NCBI RefSeq assembly: GCF_040546585.1
Contig: NZ_JBEPOC010000001.1
Location: 3,100,001 to 3,164,000, forward strand
DNA: 64,000 nt
Source of the DNA: Marmoricola sp. OAE513
GTDB taxonomy: Bacteria; Actinomycetota; Actinomycetes; Propionibacteriales; Nocardioidaceae
Direction of reading: 5' to 3'
Positions 18,154 through 26,316 of this stretch are shown piece after piece; position 1 is the first letter of the stretch, and every line of letters starts with the position of its first letter. The position numbers were made by a program, and so were the translations under genes. Under the pieces are notes generated by a model. It worked only from the letters and a program-made list of their open reading frames with translations. It made no database searches and had not been told where the DNA came from.

Positions 18154-18748
18154 GATCTTTCTCGCCTCCCGCAACCCCAAGAAGCTGATCGAGCTCGAGC
18201 GGATCCTCGGCGAGGTCGTGCCCGGCCTGACCGTGCTCGGCCTCGACGACGTGCCGCCGTACGACGAGCCGGTCGAGGACGCCCCCGACTTCGCGGGCAA
18301 CGCGCTGCTGAAAGCGCGCGCCGGGTTCGCGATCTCCGGCAAGCCGACCCTCGCCGACGACAGCGGTCTGTGCGTCGACGCGCTCAACGGCATGCCCGGC
18401 GTTCTCTCCGCCCGCTGGGGCGGTCAGCCCAAGAGTGACGAGCGGAACAACCGGCTCCTGCTCGACCAGCTGGCCGACGTCCCCGACGAGCGCCGCGGCG
18501 CGTACTTCGTGAGCGTCGTCGCCCTGGTCCACGAGGGCGGCGAGATCCTCGTCGAGGGCCGGATGAACGGCCACGTGATCCGCGAGGTCCGCGGCACCGG
18601 CGGGTTCGGGTACGACGTCCTGTTCGTCGCCGACGACCGCCCGGGCCTGACGACGGCCGAGCTGGACAAGGACACGAAGGACGCGATCTCGCACCGCGGG
18701 AAAGCCCTGCGGGAGATCGCCCCGCAGGTGGCGGAGATCCTGATCTAG
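18146..18748 (+). CDS. rdgB: Non-canonical purine NTP pyrophosphatase (RdgB/HAM1)
   Basis: 200 aa from GTG 18146. It hydrolyses dITP/XTP to keep the nucleotide pool clean. Motifs: [17 protein letters not shown] at the N-terminus, [29 protein letters not shown] and the C-terminal SHRGKAL. It is translated with rph through an 8-bp overlap. A tRNA gene follows on the opposite strand 2 bp after the stop. Confidence 0.96.
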   Translation: MPEIFLASRNPKKLIELERILGEVVPGLTVLGLDDVPPYDEPVEDAPDFAGNALLKARAGFAISGKPTLADDSGLCVDALNGMPGVLSARWGGQPKSDERNNRLLLDQLADVPDERRGAYFVSVVALVHEGGEILVEGRMNGHVIREVRGTGGFGYDVLFVADDRPGLTTAELDKDTKDAISHRGKALREIAPQVAEILI

Positions 18749-18749
18749 C

Positions 18750-18825
18750 TGGTGCGCTCGGAGAGATTCGAACTCTCACTGGCCACGACCTAAACGTGGT
18801 GCCTCTGCCGTTGGGCTACGAGCGC
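18750..18825 (-). tRNA. tRNA with anticodon UAG (Leu by codon), class I body
   Basis: On the minus strand a perfect cloverleaf forms: 7-bp acceptor GCGCTCG/CGAGCGC, D arm GCCC...AGGC, 5-bp anticodon stem CCACG/CGTGG with loop TTTAGGT, 5-nt variable loop CCAGT, T arm GAGAG-TTCGAAT-CTCTC, A73 and an encoded CCA. The anticodon is UAG, which reads CUA leucine codons. The variable loop is short, whereas bacterial tRNA-Leu are class II with a long variable arm. The aminoacylation identity is therefore uncertain. Confidence 0.85.
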
Positions 18826-18849
18826 GCAGACCCACCCTAAACGCGAGTT

Positions 18850-18889
18850 GTGTGCCTGAGGGCGCGCTACAGGACGCGCTCAGGCACAC
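18850..18889 (-). terminator. Hairpin terminator downstream of bcp
   Basis: GTGTGCCTGAG-GG-CGCG (18850-18866) pairs with CGCGCTCAGGCACAC (18875-18889): 15 bp with a 2-nt bulge and an 8-nt loop. It begins three bases after the bcp stop on the minus strand and also separates bcp from the tRNA. Confidence 0.7.
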
Positions 18890-18891
18890 GA

Positions 18892-19365
18892 CTAGTCGTC
18901 GAGCCCGAGGTCCCGCTTCAGCTTCGCCACGTGACCGGTCGCCTTCACGTTGTACTGCGCGAGCTCGACCTTGCCCTTCTCGTCGACCACGATCGTCGAG
19001 CGGATGACGCCCTGGACGACCTTGCCGTACAGCTTCTTCTCGCCGAACGCGCCGTACGACGTCATCACGGATTTGTCGGCGTCCGAGGCCAGCGTGATGG
19101 TCAGCCCGTCGCGCTCGCGGAACTTGGCCAGCTTCTCGGGCTTGTCGGGGGAGATCCCGACCACGGTGTAGCCGGCCTTCTCCAGCGAGCTCAGCGAGTC
19201 GGTGAAGTCGCACGCCTGCTTGGTGCACCCCGGCGTCATCGCGGCCGGGTAGAAGTACACGATCACCTTCTTCCCGCGCAGGTCCTTGAGCTTCACCGGG
19301 GCTTCGCCGTCGGTCGGGAGGCTGAAGTCCGGAGCTGAGTCCCCAGGGGAGAGTCGAGTCGTCAT
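18892..19365 (-). CDS. bcp: Thiol peroxidase of the Bcp/PrxQ family
   Basis: 157 aa. It reduces hydroperoxides through peroxidatic C47 and resolving C52 in the PxxxTPGCTKQAC motif, the PrxQ spacing of four residues. ATG 19365 is supported by TACCGT 7 bp upstream; a GTG nine bases further upstream is also in frame. It is single and divergent from the DUF3618 gene. Confidence 0.95.
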   Translation of the reverse strand: MTTRLSPGDSAPDFSLPTDGEAPVKLKDLRGKKVIVYFYPAAMTPGCTKQACDFTDSLSSLEKAGYTVVGISPDKPEKLAKFRERDGLTITLASDADKSVMTSYGAFGEKKLYGKVVQGVIRSTIVVDEKGKVELAQYNVKATGHVAKLKRDLGLDD

Positions 19366-19372
19366 GTCGGAC

Positions 19373-19378
19373 ACGGTA
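19373..19378 (-). promoter_or_regulatory. -10 element TACCGT of bcp
   Basis: On the minus strand TACCGT is followed by 7 bp and the bcp ATG, giving a leaderless arrangement. Confidence 0.4.
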
Positions 19379-19429
19379 GCGTTGCGCAGCAGCACGTCGT
19401 ACGGCGGTCTGACAGGCATAGGAGTGGTC

Positions 19430-19675
19430 GTGGGAGACAGGAACCTGAGCTCGATCGAGAGCGACATCGAGCAGACGCGTGCGCGCCTGGCCTCGACGAT
19501 CGACCAGCTCGCGTACCGCACCAGCCCGAAGACGATCGCCAAGCGCGAGGTCTCGGCGGTCAAGGGCTTCTTCGTCGACGAGAAGGGCCCCCGCACCGAC
19601 AACATCATCAAGGTCGTCGGCGGCGTCGTCGGGGTCGTGGTCGTGTTCAGCCTGATCCGCAAGATCGCCGGCTAG
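19430..19675 (+). CDS. DUF3618 family small membrane protein
   Basis: 81 aa. The N-terminal segment SIESDIEQTRARLASTIDQLAYRTSP is the DUF3618 signature (an amphipathic helix with the IExDIxxTRxxLxxTIDxL pattern). A single membrane helix (VVGGVVGVVVVFSLI) follows near the C-terminus. The GTG at 19430 was chosen because GGAG lies five bases upstream; GTG 19424 is an alternative. Function unknown; these proteins often neighbour phage-shock-type or stress genes. Confidence 0.85.
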   Translation: MGDRNLSSIESDIEQTRARLASTIDQLAYRTSPKTIAKREVSAVKGFFVDEKGPRTDNIIKVVGGVVGVVVVFSLIRKIAG

Positions 19676-19694
19676 CCCGGGGCAGCACGCGCAC

Positions 19695-20018
19695 GTGAGC
19701 GAGAAGACCCCGATCCGGATGCTCAACGACCGGGTCCTGGTTGCCGAGGACCGCGAGGCCGGCGAGCGGAAGTCCAGCGGCGGCATCCTCATCCCTGCGA
19801 CAGCAGCGATGGGTGGCACCCGCCTGTCCTGGTGCAAGGTCGTCGCGGTCGGTTCCCTGGTGCGCGCCGTCGAGGTCGACGACCGCGTCCTGTTCGACCC
19901 CGCTGACAAGGCCGAGGTCGAGGTGCACGGCGAGGTCTACCTCGTCGTCCGCGAGCGTGACATCCACGCGGTCGCGGCCGACCGGCTCGGGGACAACCCC
20001 ACCGGCCTGTACCTCTGA
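19695..20018 (+). CDS. GroES/Cpn10-like small protein
   Basis: 107 aa from GTG. The core IRMLNDRVLVAEDREAGERKSSGGILIP is the GroES fold start including the mobile-loop region, but the loop is shorter and the C-terminus (RDIHAVAADRLGDNPTGLYL) differs from canonical GroES. No groEL is nearby, so it is likely a paralogue of unknown partner rather than the housekeeping co-chaperonin. It follows the DUF3618 gene by 19 bp. Confidence 0.8.
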   Translation: MSEKTPIRMLNDRVLVAEDREAGERKSSGGILIPATAAMGGTRLSWCKVVAVGSLVRAVEVDDRVLFDPADKAEVEVHGEVYLVVRERDIHAVAADRLGDNPTGLYL

Positions 20019-20100
20019 GATTTCTTCTCCGGTGCGCGTAAGCGCGCGGGCTCCACGGTGTCCTAAGTGTCGAGCCCGCCGGGAGGGACGTGGCTCACCA

Positions 20101-20180
20101 GTGCGGGAAGGCCGGGAGTACGAGCCGGGGGAGCAGGTGCAGCCCCCTCGGTGCCAGCTCTCACCAAGGCCTTCCCGCAC
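20101..20180. other. Nested inverted repeat in a convergent intergenic region
   Basis: GTGCGGGAAGGCC (20101-20113) and its exact reverse complement (20168-20180) bracket 54 bp that contain a further GGGGG/CCCCC pairing. The element lies between the ends of the GroES-like gene (20018) and the histidine kinase (20252). It could be a bidirectional terminator or a small structured RNA; no gene is visible in this stretch. Confidence 0.45.
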
Positions 20181-20251
20181 GTTCGGGTCCGCGGGACGTC
20201 GGCCGCCCCCCGGTGTGCTGAGCACGCTGAGGCCGATCCCGCGGGCCCGTC

Positions 20252-22300
20252 TCAGTCGTCGGTGACCTGGTCTGCGCCGAGCGGGAACTCGACCCGGAAG
20301 GTCGAGCCCTTGCCGTAGACCGACGTCGCACTGATCCGACCGCCGTGCACGTCCGCGATCGCCTTCGCGATCGAGAGCCCCAACCCGCTGCCCGGTACGC
20401 CGAGCTCGTGCGCCCGGGTGGTGCGGAAGAACCGGGTGAACAGCTTGGCGCGATCCTCCTCGCGGATGCCGACCCCGCTGTCCTCGACCTCGAGCACCGG
20501 TCCTTCCGAGTCGGTCGCCGCGATGAGCCGGACGACGATGCGTCCGCCGTCCGGGGTGAACTTCACGGCGTTGGTGGCGAAGTTGATGACGAGCCGCTCG
20601 AGCTCGCCGGCGTCGCCGATCAGCGGCACCGGCTCGTCGGGCACGTCCAGGACCATCTCGAGGTCGCGCTGGAGCAGGCTCGGCCGGACGATCTCGTCGG
20701 CCCGGGTGACCACGGTGACCAGGTCGACCTGGCTACGCCGCCGGCGGTGGTCGATGCTCTCCATGCTCGACAGCGTCAGCAGGTCGTCGATCAGGGTCAG
20801 CAGCCGGCGGCTGTTCATGTCGATCCGGCTCATCGCGTCGTTCTGGCGCGCGTTCGGCTCGCCGTACACGCCGTCCATGAGCAGCTCGAGGTACCCGACG
20901 ATGTTGGTGATCGGGGTCCGCAGCTCGTGGCTCACCGAGGACACGAACTGGTCCTTGACCTGGTCGATCTCGGTGAGTCGCTTCACCGCGCGGCGCTCGG
21001 TGTGCAGGGCCTTCTCGAGCACCGCCTCGGCGTCGATCCGGTCGGTGATGTCGTCGGCGGTCGCGACGTACCCGACGAAGTCCCCGGAGTCGTCGATGAT
21101 CGGGCTGAAGATCGTCGAGAGCGTGCGCGGGATCCCGTCCTTGCGCACGAACTGCCAGATCCGCGCGGTGCCGGGCGGCAGCTCGCCGGTGGCCCGCACC
21201 ACCGAGACGTAGGTCGGGTCCGTCCCCAGCTCGGCCGCCTGCCGGGCGATCTCGGCCTCGGTGTGGAACATCCGGGTCGACTGCCCGTAGACCTCGTCGG
21301 GGGTGTACCCCAGGATCGACTCCGCGCCGGGGCTGAACAGGTTGATCCGTCCCAGGCTGTCGGTGCCGATGATCGCGATGCCGCGCGCGCTCTGCACCAG
21401 CCGCTCGCTGCGCGCCTGCTCCTGGACCAGCTGGACGGCGCTGCGCCGCTGCATGGTCACCGCCATCGAGAACGGGATCGAGACCATCGCGCAGGCGAGC
21501 AGGAACAGCACCGAGGGGATGTCCTGGAACTCGGAGTCCGCGTTCGTCCACAGCGTGTTGGAGAACGGGCCCAGCCCCTGCCCGCTCAGCGTGCTGGCGA
21601 TCGCGCCGACCACGACGAGCTGGAGCATGACCTCGCGGGTGGACCCGCGGAACGCCATCCAGCCCAGCAGCGGGAGCACCAGGAAGGCGAGGCTCGGGAC
21701 GTCGTTGGGGATGAACGCGATCGTCGTGACCAGGAGGGTCAGACCCCAGGTGATGCTGCGCTCGGCCGACCCGTAGGACTCCTCGGGGCCGACGTGCTCC
21801 CGGAACAACCCGAGCAGCGACGCCTGACCGACCAGGTGAGCACCGAACGCGGCGATGCCGACGTGCAGCGGGACCCCGAAGTCGTAGACCCACGAGACCA
21901 GCGTGAAGACCAGCGCACCGGCGAACGCGCTGCCGACGCAGACGCCGACGAAACGGCCGAGGTCGTTGAGGTCGCGCATCTGCCAGGTACGGGACCAGCC
22001 GGCGGTCAGGATGTGCTGGGCGACGAGCGCCTCCAGCCCCACACCGATGCCGTAGCCGAGAGCGATCTGGAGCGAGTACTGCTCACCGACGGCGTAGGTG
22101 GTCGTCACGAGTGCGACCACGAGCGTCACCACCAGAGCGGTGTGCCGCCGCGGCACGATGGCGACGGCTCCCGAGGCCAGCCCGACCGGCCACATGAACC
22201 CGATGTGACCACCCGGTGGGGCGGCCAGGACCGAGCCGATGCCGAGTGCGAACGCCAGGGCCAGCACCACGCCTACGCGCAGGCCAAGACTCTTCGGCAT
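20252..22300 (-). CDS. MASE1-PAS sensor histidine kinase
   Basis: 682 aa. The N-terminal ~290 residues hold about eight membrane helices in the MASE1 style (PPGGHIGFMWPVGLASGAVAI). A PAS domain follows (ARGIAIIGTDSLGRINLFSPGAESILGYTPDEV), then HisKA with SHELRTPITNIVGYLELL and HATPase_c with NFATNAVKFTPDGG and GSGLGLSIAKAIADVHGG. ATG 22300 has GGAGG four bases upstream; an upstream GTG is weaker. It is an orphan kinase with no adjacent response regulator. Confidence 0.92.
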   Translation of the reverse strand: MPKSLGLRVGVVLALAFALGIGSVLAAPPGGHIGFMWPVGLASGAVAIVPRRHTALVVTLVVALVTTTYAVGEQYSLQIALGYGIGVGLEALVAQHILTAGWSRTWQMRDLNDLGRFVGVCVGSAFAGALVFTLVSWVYDFGVPLHVGIAAFGAHLVGQASLLGLFREHVGPEESYGSAERSITWGLTLLVTTIAFIPNDVPSLAFLVLPLLGWMAFRGSTREVMLQLVVVGAIASTLSGQGLGPFSNTLWTNADSEFQDIPSVLFLLACAMVSIPFSMAVTMQRRSAVQLVQEQARSERLVQSARGIAIIGTDSLGRINLFSPGAESILGYTPDEVYGQSTRMFHTEAEIARQAAELGTDPTYVSVVRATGELPPGTARIWQFVRKDGIPRTLSTIFSPIIDDSGDFVGYVATADDITDRIDAEAVLEKALHTERRAVKRLTEIDQVKDQFVSSVSHELRTPITNIVGYLELLMDGVYGEPNARQNDAMSRIDMNSRRLLTLIDDLLTLSSMESIDHRRRRSQVDLVTVVTRADEIVRPSLLQRDLEMVLDVPDEPVPLIGDAGELERLVINFATNAVKFTPDGGRIVVRLIAATDSEGPVLEVEDSGVGIREEDRAKLFTRFFRTTRAHELGVPGSGLGLSIAKAIADVHGGRISATSVYGKGSTFRVEFPLGADQVTDD

Positions 22301-22484
22301 CCGACCTCCCTCGTTCCTGGGCACACCCTAGTGCTGCGACGTCAGGGGGCGTCGTCGATCCTGCCCAATCCGCCGACGGGTGGGCGGGCCTGCTCTTCAC
22401 CGGCATCGGTCAGTTCCGAAAACCGAGCGTCCCGGCGATTCGAGACCTACGCTGGATGCTCATCTGGAACCCGAAGGATCTTCC

Positions 22485-24090
22485 GTGCTCTCTCGCTCTC
22501 GGCTGCTCGTGGCTGCCCTGCTCTGCGCCCTCACCTACACCGGCCTGACCATGGCCCCCGCTCAGGCGGCCTCGGTCCCGAAGGTCACCAGCGTCGCGTA
22601 CGCCGGCCAGAACTCCGCCACCGGCCAGATCAAGGTCAAGTGGAAGAAGGTCAAGGGCGCCAAGTACCAGCTGCGCTGGGCCCCCTCGTCCTCGAAGCTG
22701 AAGTCCGCGAAGCTCTACTCGAGCACCGCGACCAGCGCGTACTCGCCGGTGCTCAGCAACCGCTGCGTCAGCTGGTACGTCCAGGTGCGCGCGATCAAGA
22801 AGGGCAAGAAGGGCAAGTTCTCGACGCCGAAGGCCGTGAAGCTCAAGGTCGGCTACCCGACCAAGCCCGTCGGCAGCCAGATCAACACCACGACGCAGAC
22901 CGACCCCACCTCCGCCCAGATCCGCTGGAGCACGACGGCGAACGTGGCCAAGGCGCGCCTGCACTGGTCGGCTGCTCCGTTCGAGAAGTGGATCGGCTTC
23001 GACAACCGCACGGCCTTCACGACCGGTCACAGCCTCTCGATCAAGCTGCCCGCGTCGCCGGTCCCGGGGGACCGCACGATCAGCCCCGCCTACGGCAACC
23101 CGATCTTCGGCGAGCTCGAGGTCAGCAACGGCTGCACCAGCTCGCTGCCCAGCACCGCGTACGTCGCGATGTTCCCGAAGCCGGCCGACCCGGGCAACGC
23201 TTCGACGGGCGACGCGCTCGCGGTGGCGTCCTACAACGTCGGAGAACACCCCGACGGCGATGAACAACCCGACGAAGATCGCCAACATTGCCGCCAACAT
23301 CAACAGCCGCAGCCTGGACATCGTTCTCCTGCAGGAGGCGACCCCCACGACCGCGACTGACCTGAAGGCGACTCTTGGCTCGGACTGGGAGGTCGCGACC
23401 CCGCTGGCCGGACTTCCGGCCCAGCAGGTTCTCTTCCGGACGTCGAAGTACACCTGGAACTCGACCACGAACGTCGGCCAGGCGATCGACGGCACCGCAA
23501 CCACCCCGATCCCGACGCCCGCCGTCCGTCTCGACCCGATCCCGCCCGTCGATCCGCCCGCCACCGGCGACCCGATTAGCCAGAGCATCCTTGTCGTCTC
23601 GGTCCACTTCGAGGACCGCTGGAAGTACTTCCCGGACGCCACCTCGGAAGAGCGGCGCGCCGATGCCAAAGCGAATGCCCAGGCGCTGATCAGCAACATC
23701 ACCAACGCCAACCCCGACAACCTCCCCGTCATCGTCGGTGGCGACTTCATCGGAAAGCCGGTCGACAAGCAGGGCAACGTCTCCTACTGCGACGAGAGCA
23801 CCCCGGGCTGCGTCGGCGAGGGCCAGCCCACCTTCATCCGCGCGGGCTACTGGGACTCCCAGAACGCCCAGACGAAGATCGGCTTGCAGTACGGCACGGT
23901 CATCGGTCACACGCAGCTCCGCACCACGACGTTCGGATTCGCGGGCCGCGCGGACTTCATCGTGATGAAGGGCATCAAGGGCTCGAAGACCTACGAGAAC
24001 ATGCCGAAGTTCAGCACCTCGAACACCGAGCAGTCCGACCACGCGATGATCCGCACGGACATCTTCGTCCCCAAGGTCCCCGCACCCTGA
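22485..24090 (+). pseudogene. Secreted endonuclease/exonuclease/phosphatase family protein, frameshifted
   Basis: Two overlapping frames together give one protein collinear with the intact paralogue at 24171. Frame one (from GTG 22485) has a signal peptide, Fn3-like beta domains and reads to SYNV; frame two resumes at TPTAMNNPTKIAN and ends at 24090 with LLQEA, VGGDF and QSDHAMI motifs. The break is at 23241-23242, where GTCGGAGAAC has one G more than the paralogue's GTCGAG. Deleting one G restores YNVEN, matching YNVEL. The domain is extracellular EEP nuclease/phosphatase-like, but the residue after GGD-F is Ile where Asn is usual. Either a true pseudogene or a base-call error. Confidence 0.85.
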
Positions 24091-24170
24091 CCCCTCAGAA
24101 CCCCTGATCGCCTGCCGATCTAGCCCGTGAGCCGAAGGACCGGCTCTCCCCGTACCGCAAAGGACTGCCC

Positions 24171-25688
24171 GTGGTCGCTCGCCTCCGACTCCTCGCACTC
24201 GCCCTGACTGTCGCGCTGGTGACGGTCGGGTTCACGGTCACGTCCGCCGAGGCCGCGGTCGCGAAGGTCACAGGGCTGAAGTCCACCTCGCAGAACCACT
24301 ACAACGCGACGTTCACGATCCGGTGGAAGCCCATCCGCGGGGCGACGTACCAGGCCCGGTGGGCGTCCTCGAAGGGCGGTCTCGCGCGCGCCGCCGTACG
24401 TCCGGCCGGTTCCGCCTCGGCGACCTCGCCGGCGCTCAACCGCTGCAGCACCAGCTGGGTCCAGGTCCGCGCGGTCAAGGGCGCGAAGGTCGGCAAGTGG
24501 TCCTCGGCGAAGGGCGTCCGGTTCAAGAACCCGTGGGCCGCCAAGCCCAGCGTCCGGGGGAGCGGTATCAGCAACGGCATCAAGCTGACCTGGCCCACGT
24601 CGTCGTACGCGACCCGCTACCGGGTCCGCTGGAACGCGGCGCCGTTCGGCAATTTCCCCGGGGGCGACGCCGTCGTCGGCGGCGGCTGGCTCAGCCAGGC
24701 GACGCGCACCACCAGCCTGAAGATCTCCACCACCCCCAGAGCCGGCGACAAGATGATGGGCGTGGCCTACGCGAACCCGGTCTACGTCCGCCTGGACGCG
24801 AACAACGCGTGCAACAAGGGGATCCGCAGCTCGGCCTGGACGCCCGTGTTCCCGACCGCTCCGGACCCGGGCCCGGGCGACGGCTTCCGGATGGGCAGCT
24901 ACAACGTCGAGCTCAGCCCGAGCGCCTCGCAACCGACCCGCATCGCCGGTCTGGCCAAGAACATCAACGACCACGACCTCGACGTGATCTCCCTGCAGGA
25001 GGCCAGCGGCGACACGGTCTCCGCGCTCAAGGCCAAGCTCCCGACGAGCTGGCGTGCGGCTCCGTCGATCCGGCTCTCGGGCCAGCAGATCATGTACGAC
25101 CAGAACAAGTTCCGGCTCAAGGCGAGCGGCTCCTTCCTGGTCCCGAACCCGCAGCCGGGCAAGGACGACCTGATCACGCCGTGGGCGCGCCTCGAGCAGG
25201 TCCACCCGTCCGGTGGTGCGACCAGCCAGGACGTCTTCGTGGTGGCGATCCACCTCGCCGAGAACGCGGACGCCTCGAAGATGAACAAGAAGCGGGACGC
25301 CGGGAACGCGGCCAGGGTCGCGATGCGAGCGATCGACGCGATCAACCCCAACGACGTCCCGGTCATCGTCGCGGGGGACCTGCGCTACCACCGGGAGCCG
25401 TTCGGCGACGTCGCCGGCTACGTGGAGGCCCCGCCGACGTTCGTCCGCGGCGGCTACTACGACTCGCTCGCTGCGGTGAAGAAGACCAACTACCAGTACT
25501 CCAGCGTGAACGGGCACAAGACCCAGTCACCCGAGGCGTACGGCGTCGCGACCCGTCCGGACTACATGATGCTCAAGGGCTTCGACGGCAGCCGCGCGTA
25601 CGTGAACGTCGCGAACTGGAAGTACAACGGGTCGTTCGTCTCCGACCACAACCTGATCTACGCCGACCTGACCATCCCCTACAGGTAG
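24171..25688 (+). CDS. Secreted endonuclease/exonuclease/phosphatase family protein
   Basis: 505 aa. A Sec signal (RLRLLALALTVALVTVGFTVTSAEAA) is followed by two Fn3-like domains (about 30-115 and 120-215) and an EEP domain from about 240. Visible EEP motifs are GSYNVE, SLQEA (catalytic Glu), AGDLRYH and VSDHN (catalytic His). The GDxN motif has Arg-Tyr instead of Asn, so catalysis may be altered. GTG 24171 has AAAGGA upstream. It is a tandem duplicate of the frameshifted gene before it, with the same ribosome-site and start arrangement. Substrate (DNA, phospholipid or inositol phosphate) is unknown. Confidence 0.85.
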   Translation: MVARLRLLALALTVALVTVGFTVTSAEAAVAKVTGLKSTSQNHYNATFTIRWKPIRGATYQARWASSKGGLARAAVRPAGSASATSPALNRCSTSWVQVRAVKGAKVGKWSSAKGVRFKNPWAAKPSVRGSGISNGIKLTWPTSSYATRYRVRWNAAPFGNFPGGDAVVGGGWLSQATRTTSLKISTTPRAGDKMMGVAYANPVYVRLDANNACNKGIRSSAWTPVFPTAPDPGPGDGFRMGSYNVELSPSASQPTRIAGLAKNINDHDLDVISLQEASGDTVSALKAKLPTSWRAAPSIRLSGQQIMYDQNKFRLKASGSFLVPNPQPGKDDLITPWARLEQVHPSGGATSQDVFVVAIHLAENADASKMNKKRDAGNAARVAMRAIDAINPNDVPVIVAGDLRYHREPFGDVAGYVEAPPTFVRGGYYDSLAAVKKTNYQYSSVNGHKTQSPEAYGVATRPDYMMLKGFDGSRAYVNVANWKYNGSFVSDHNLIYADLTIPYR

Positions 25689-25691
25689 GCG

Positions 25692-26015
25692 TCACTCGGC
25701 GACGGCGACCGAGATCCACCGGGAGTCGACCTCGAGCAGCGCCTGGGCGGTGTGCAGGCGCACGGTGCCGGCACCGGCGAGCGCGGCGTCGAGCGGTCGG
25801 TGGTGCCACAGCTCGATGAGCTCGGTGCCGTCGGAGGGCCGCAGCGTCACCAGCTGGCCGCTGACCTCCTCGACGGTCACCACCTGCCACCCCTGCGGTG
25901 CCCGACCGGCCAGCGTCGCCTGGACCGTGTGCGTGTTGTGACCCGTGCGAAAGCTGGTGCAGGTGTCGGCGTCGCCGTTGCAGGCGGTGATGACGTCGTA
26001 CCGGCGGTCTGCCAT
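25692..26015 (-). CDS. Hypothetical protein, Trp/His-containing
   Basis: 107 aa from ATG with AAGGAG four bases upstream, so translation is well supported. It has no signal peptide, no membrane helix and no motif I recognise. The composition is mixed alpha/beta with YDVITACNGDADTCTSFRTGHNTHTVQ near the N-terminus. It converges on the EEP gene (3-bp gap). No function proposed. Confidence 0.65.
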   Translation of the reverse strand: MADRRYDVITACNGDADTCTSFRTGHNTHTVQATLAGRAPQGWQVVTVEEVSGQLVTLRPSDGTELIELWHHRPLDAALAGAGTVRLHTAQALLEVDSRWISVAVAE

Positions 26016-26142
26016 GGAGCTCCTTGCGTAGGGAACACGTGGGTCTACCCGGAACTTCGGGGCAGTACACGTGGGGAAGGCCACTACTGTCTCCCGCACC
26101 CCCGACAGATGAGTTGCGAGACGCGCCGACCCCGGAACGACG

Positions 26143-26175
26143 AAACCCCCGCCGGCGGGAAGCCTGCGAGGGTTT
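26143..26175 (-). terminator. Terminator after tRNA-Lys
   Basis: AAACCCCCGC (26143-26152) pairs with GCGAGGGTTT (26166-26175) with one G-U, on the minus-strand transcript 11 bases after the tRNA-Lys 3' end. The AAACCC...GGGTTT outer arms are typical for actinobacterial tRNA terminators. Confidence 0.65.
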
Positions 26176-26186
26176 GTCTGGATTTG

Positions 26187-26259
<73 letters not shown>

Positions 26260-26316
26260 GTGAACCGTCAGGAACCTTAGCAGCGCCTGCGCCCGAAGAT
26301 GAAATCGGGGGTGGGT

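Noticed and set aside
18751-18826. tRNA pseudogene
   Set aside because: All stems pair and CCA is encoded, so decay is unlikely, even though the isotype is puzzling.
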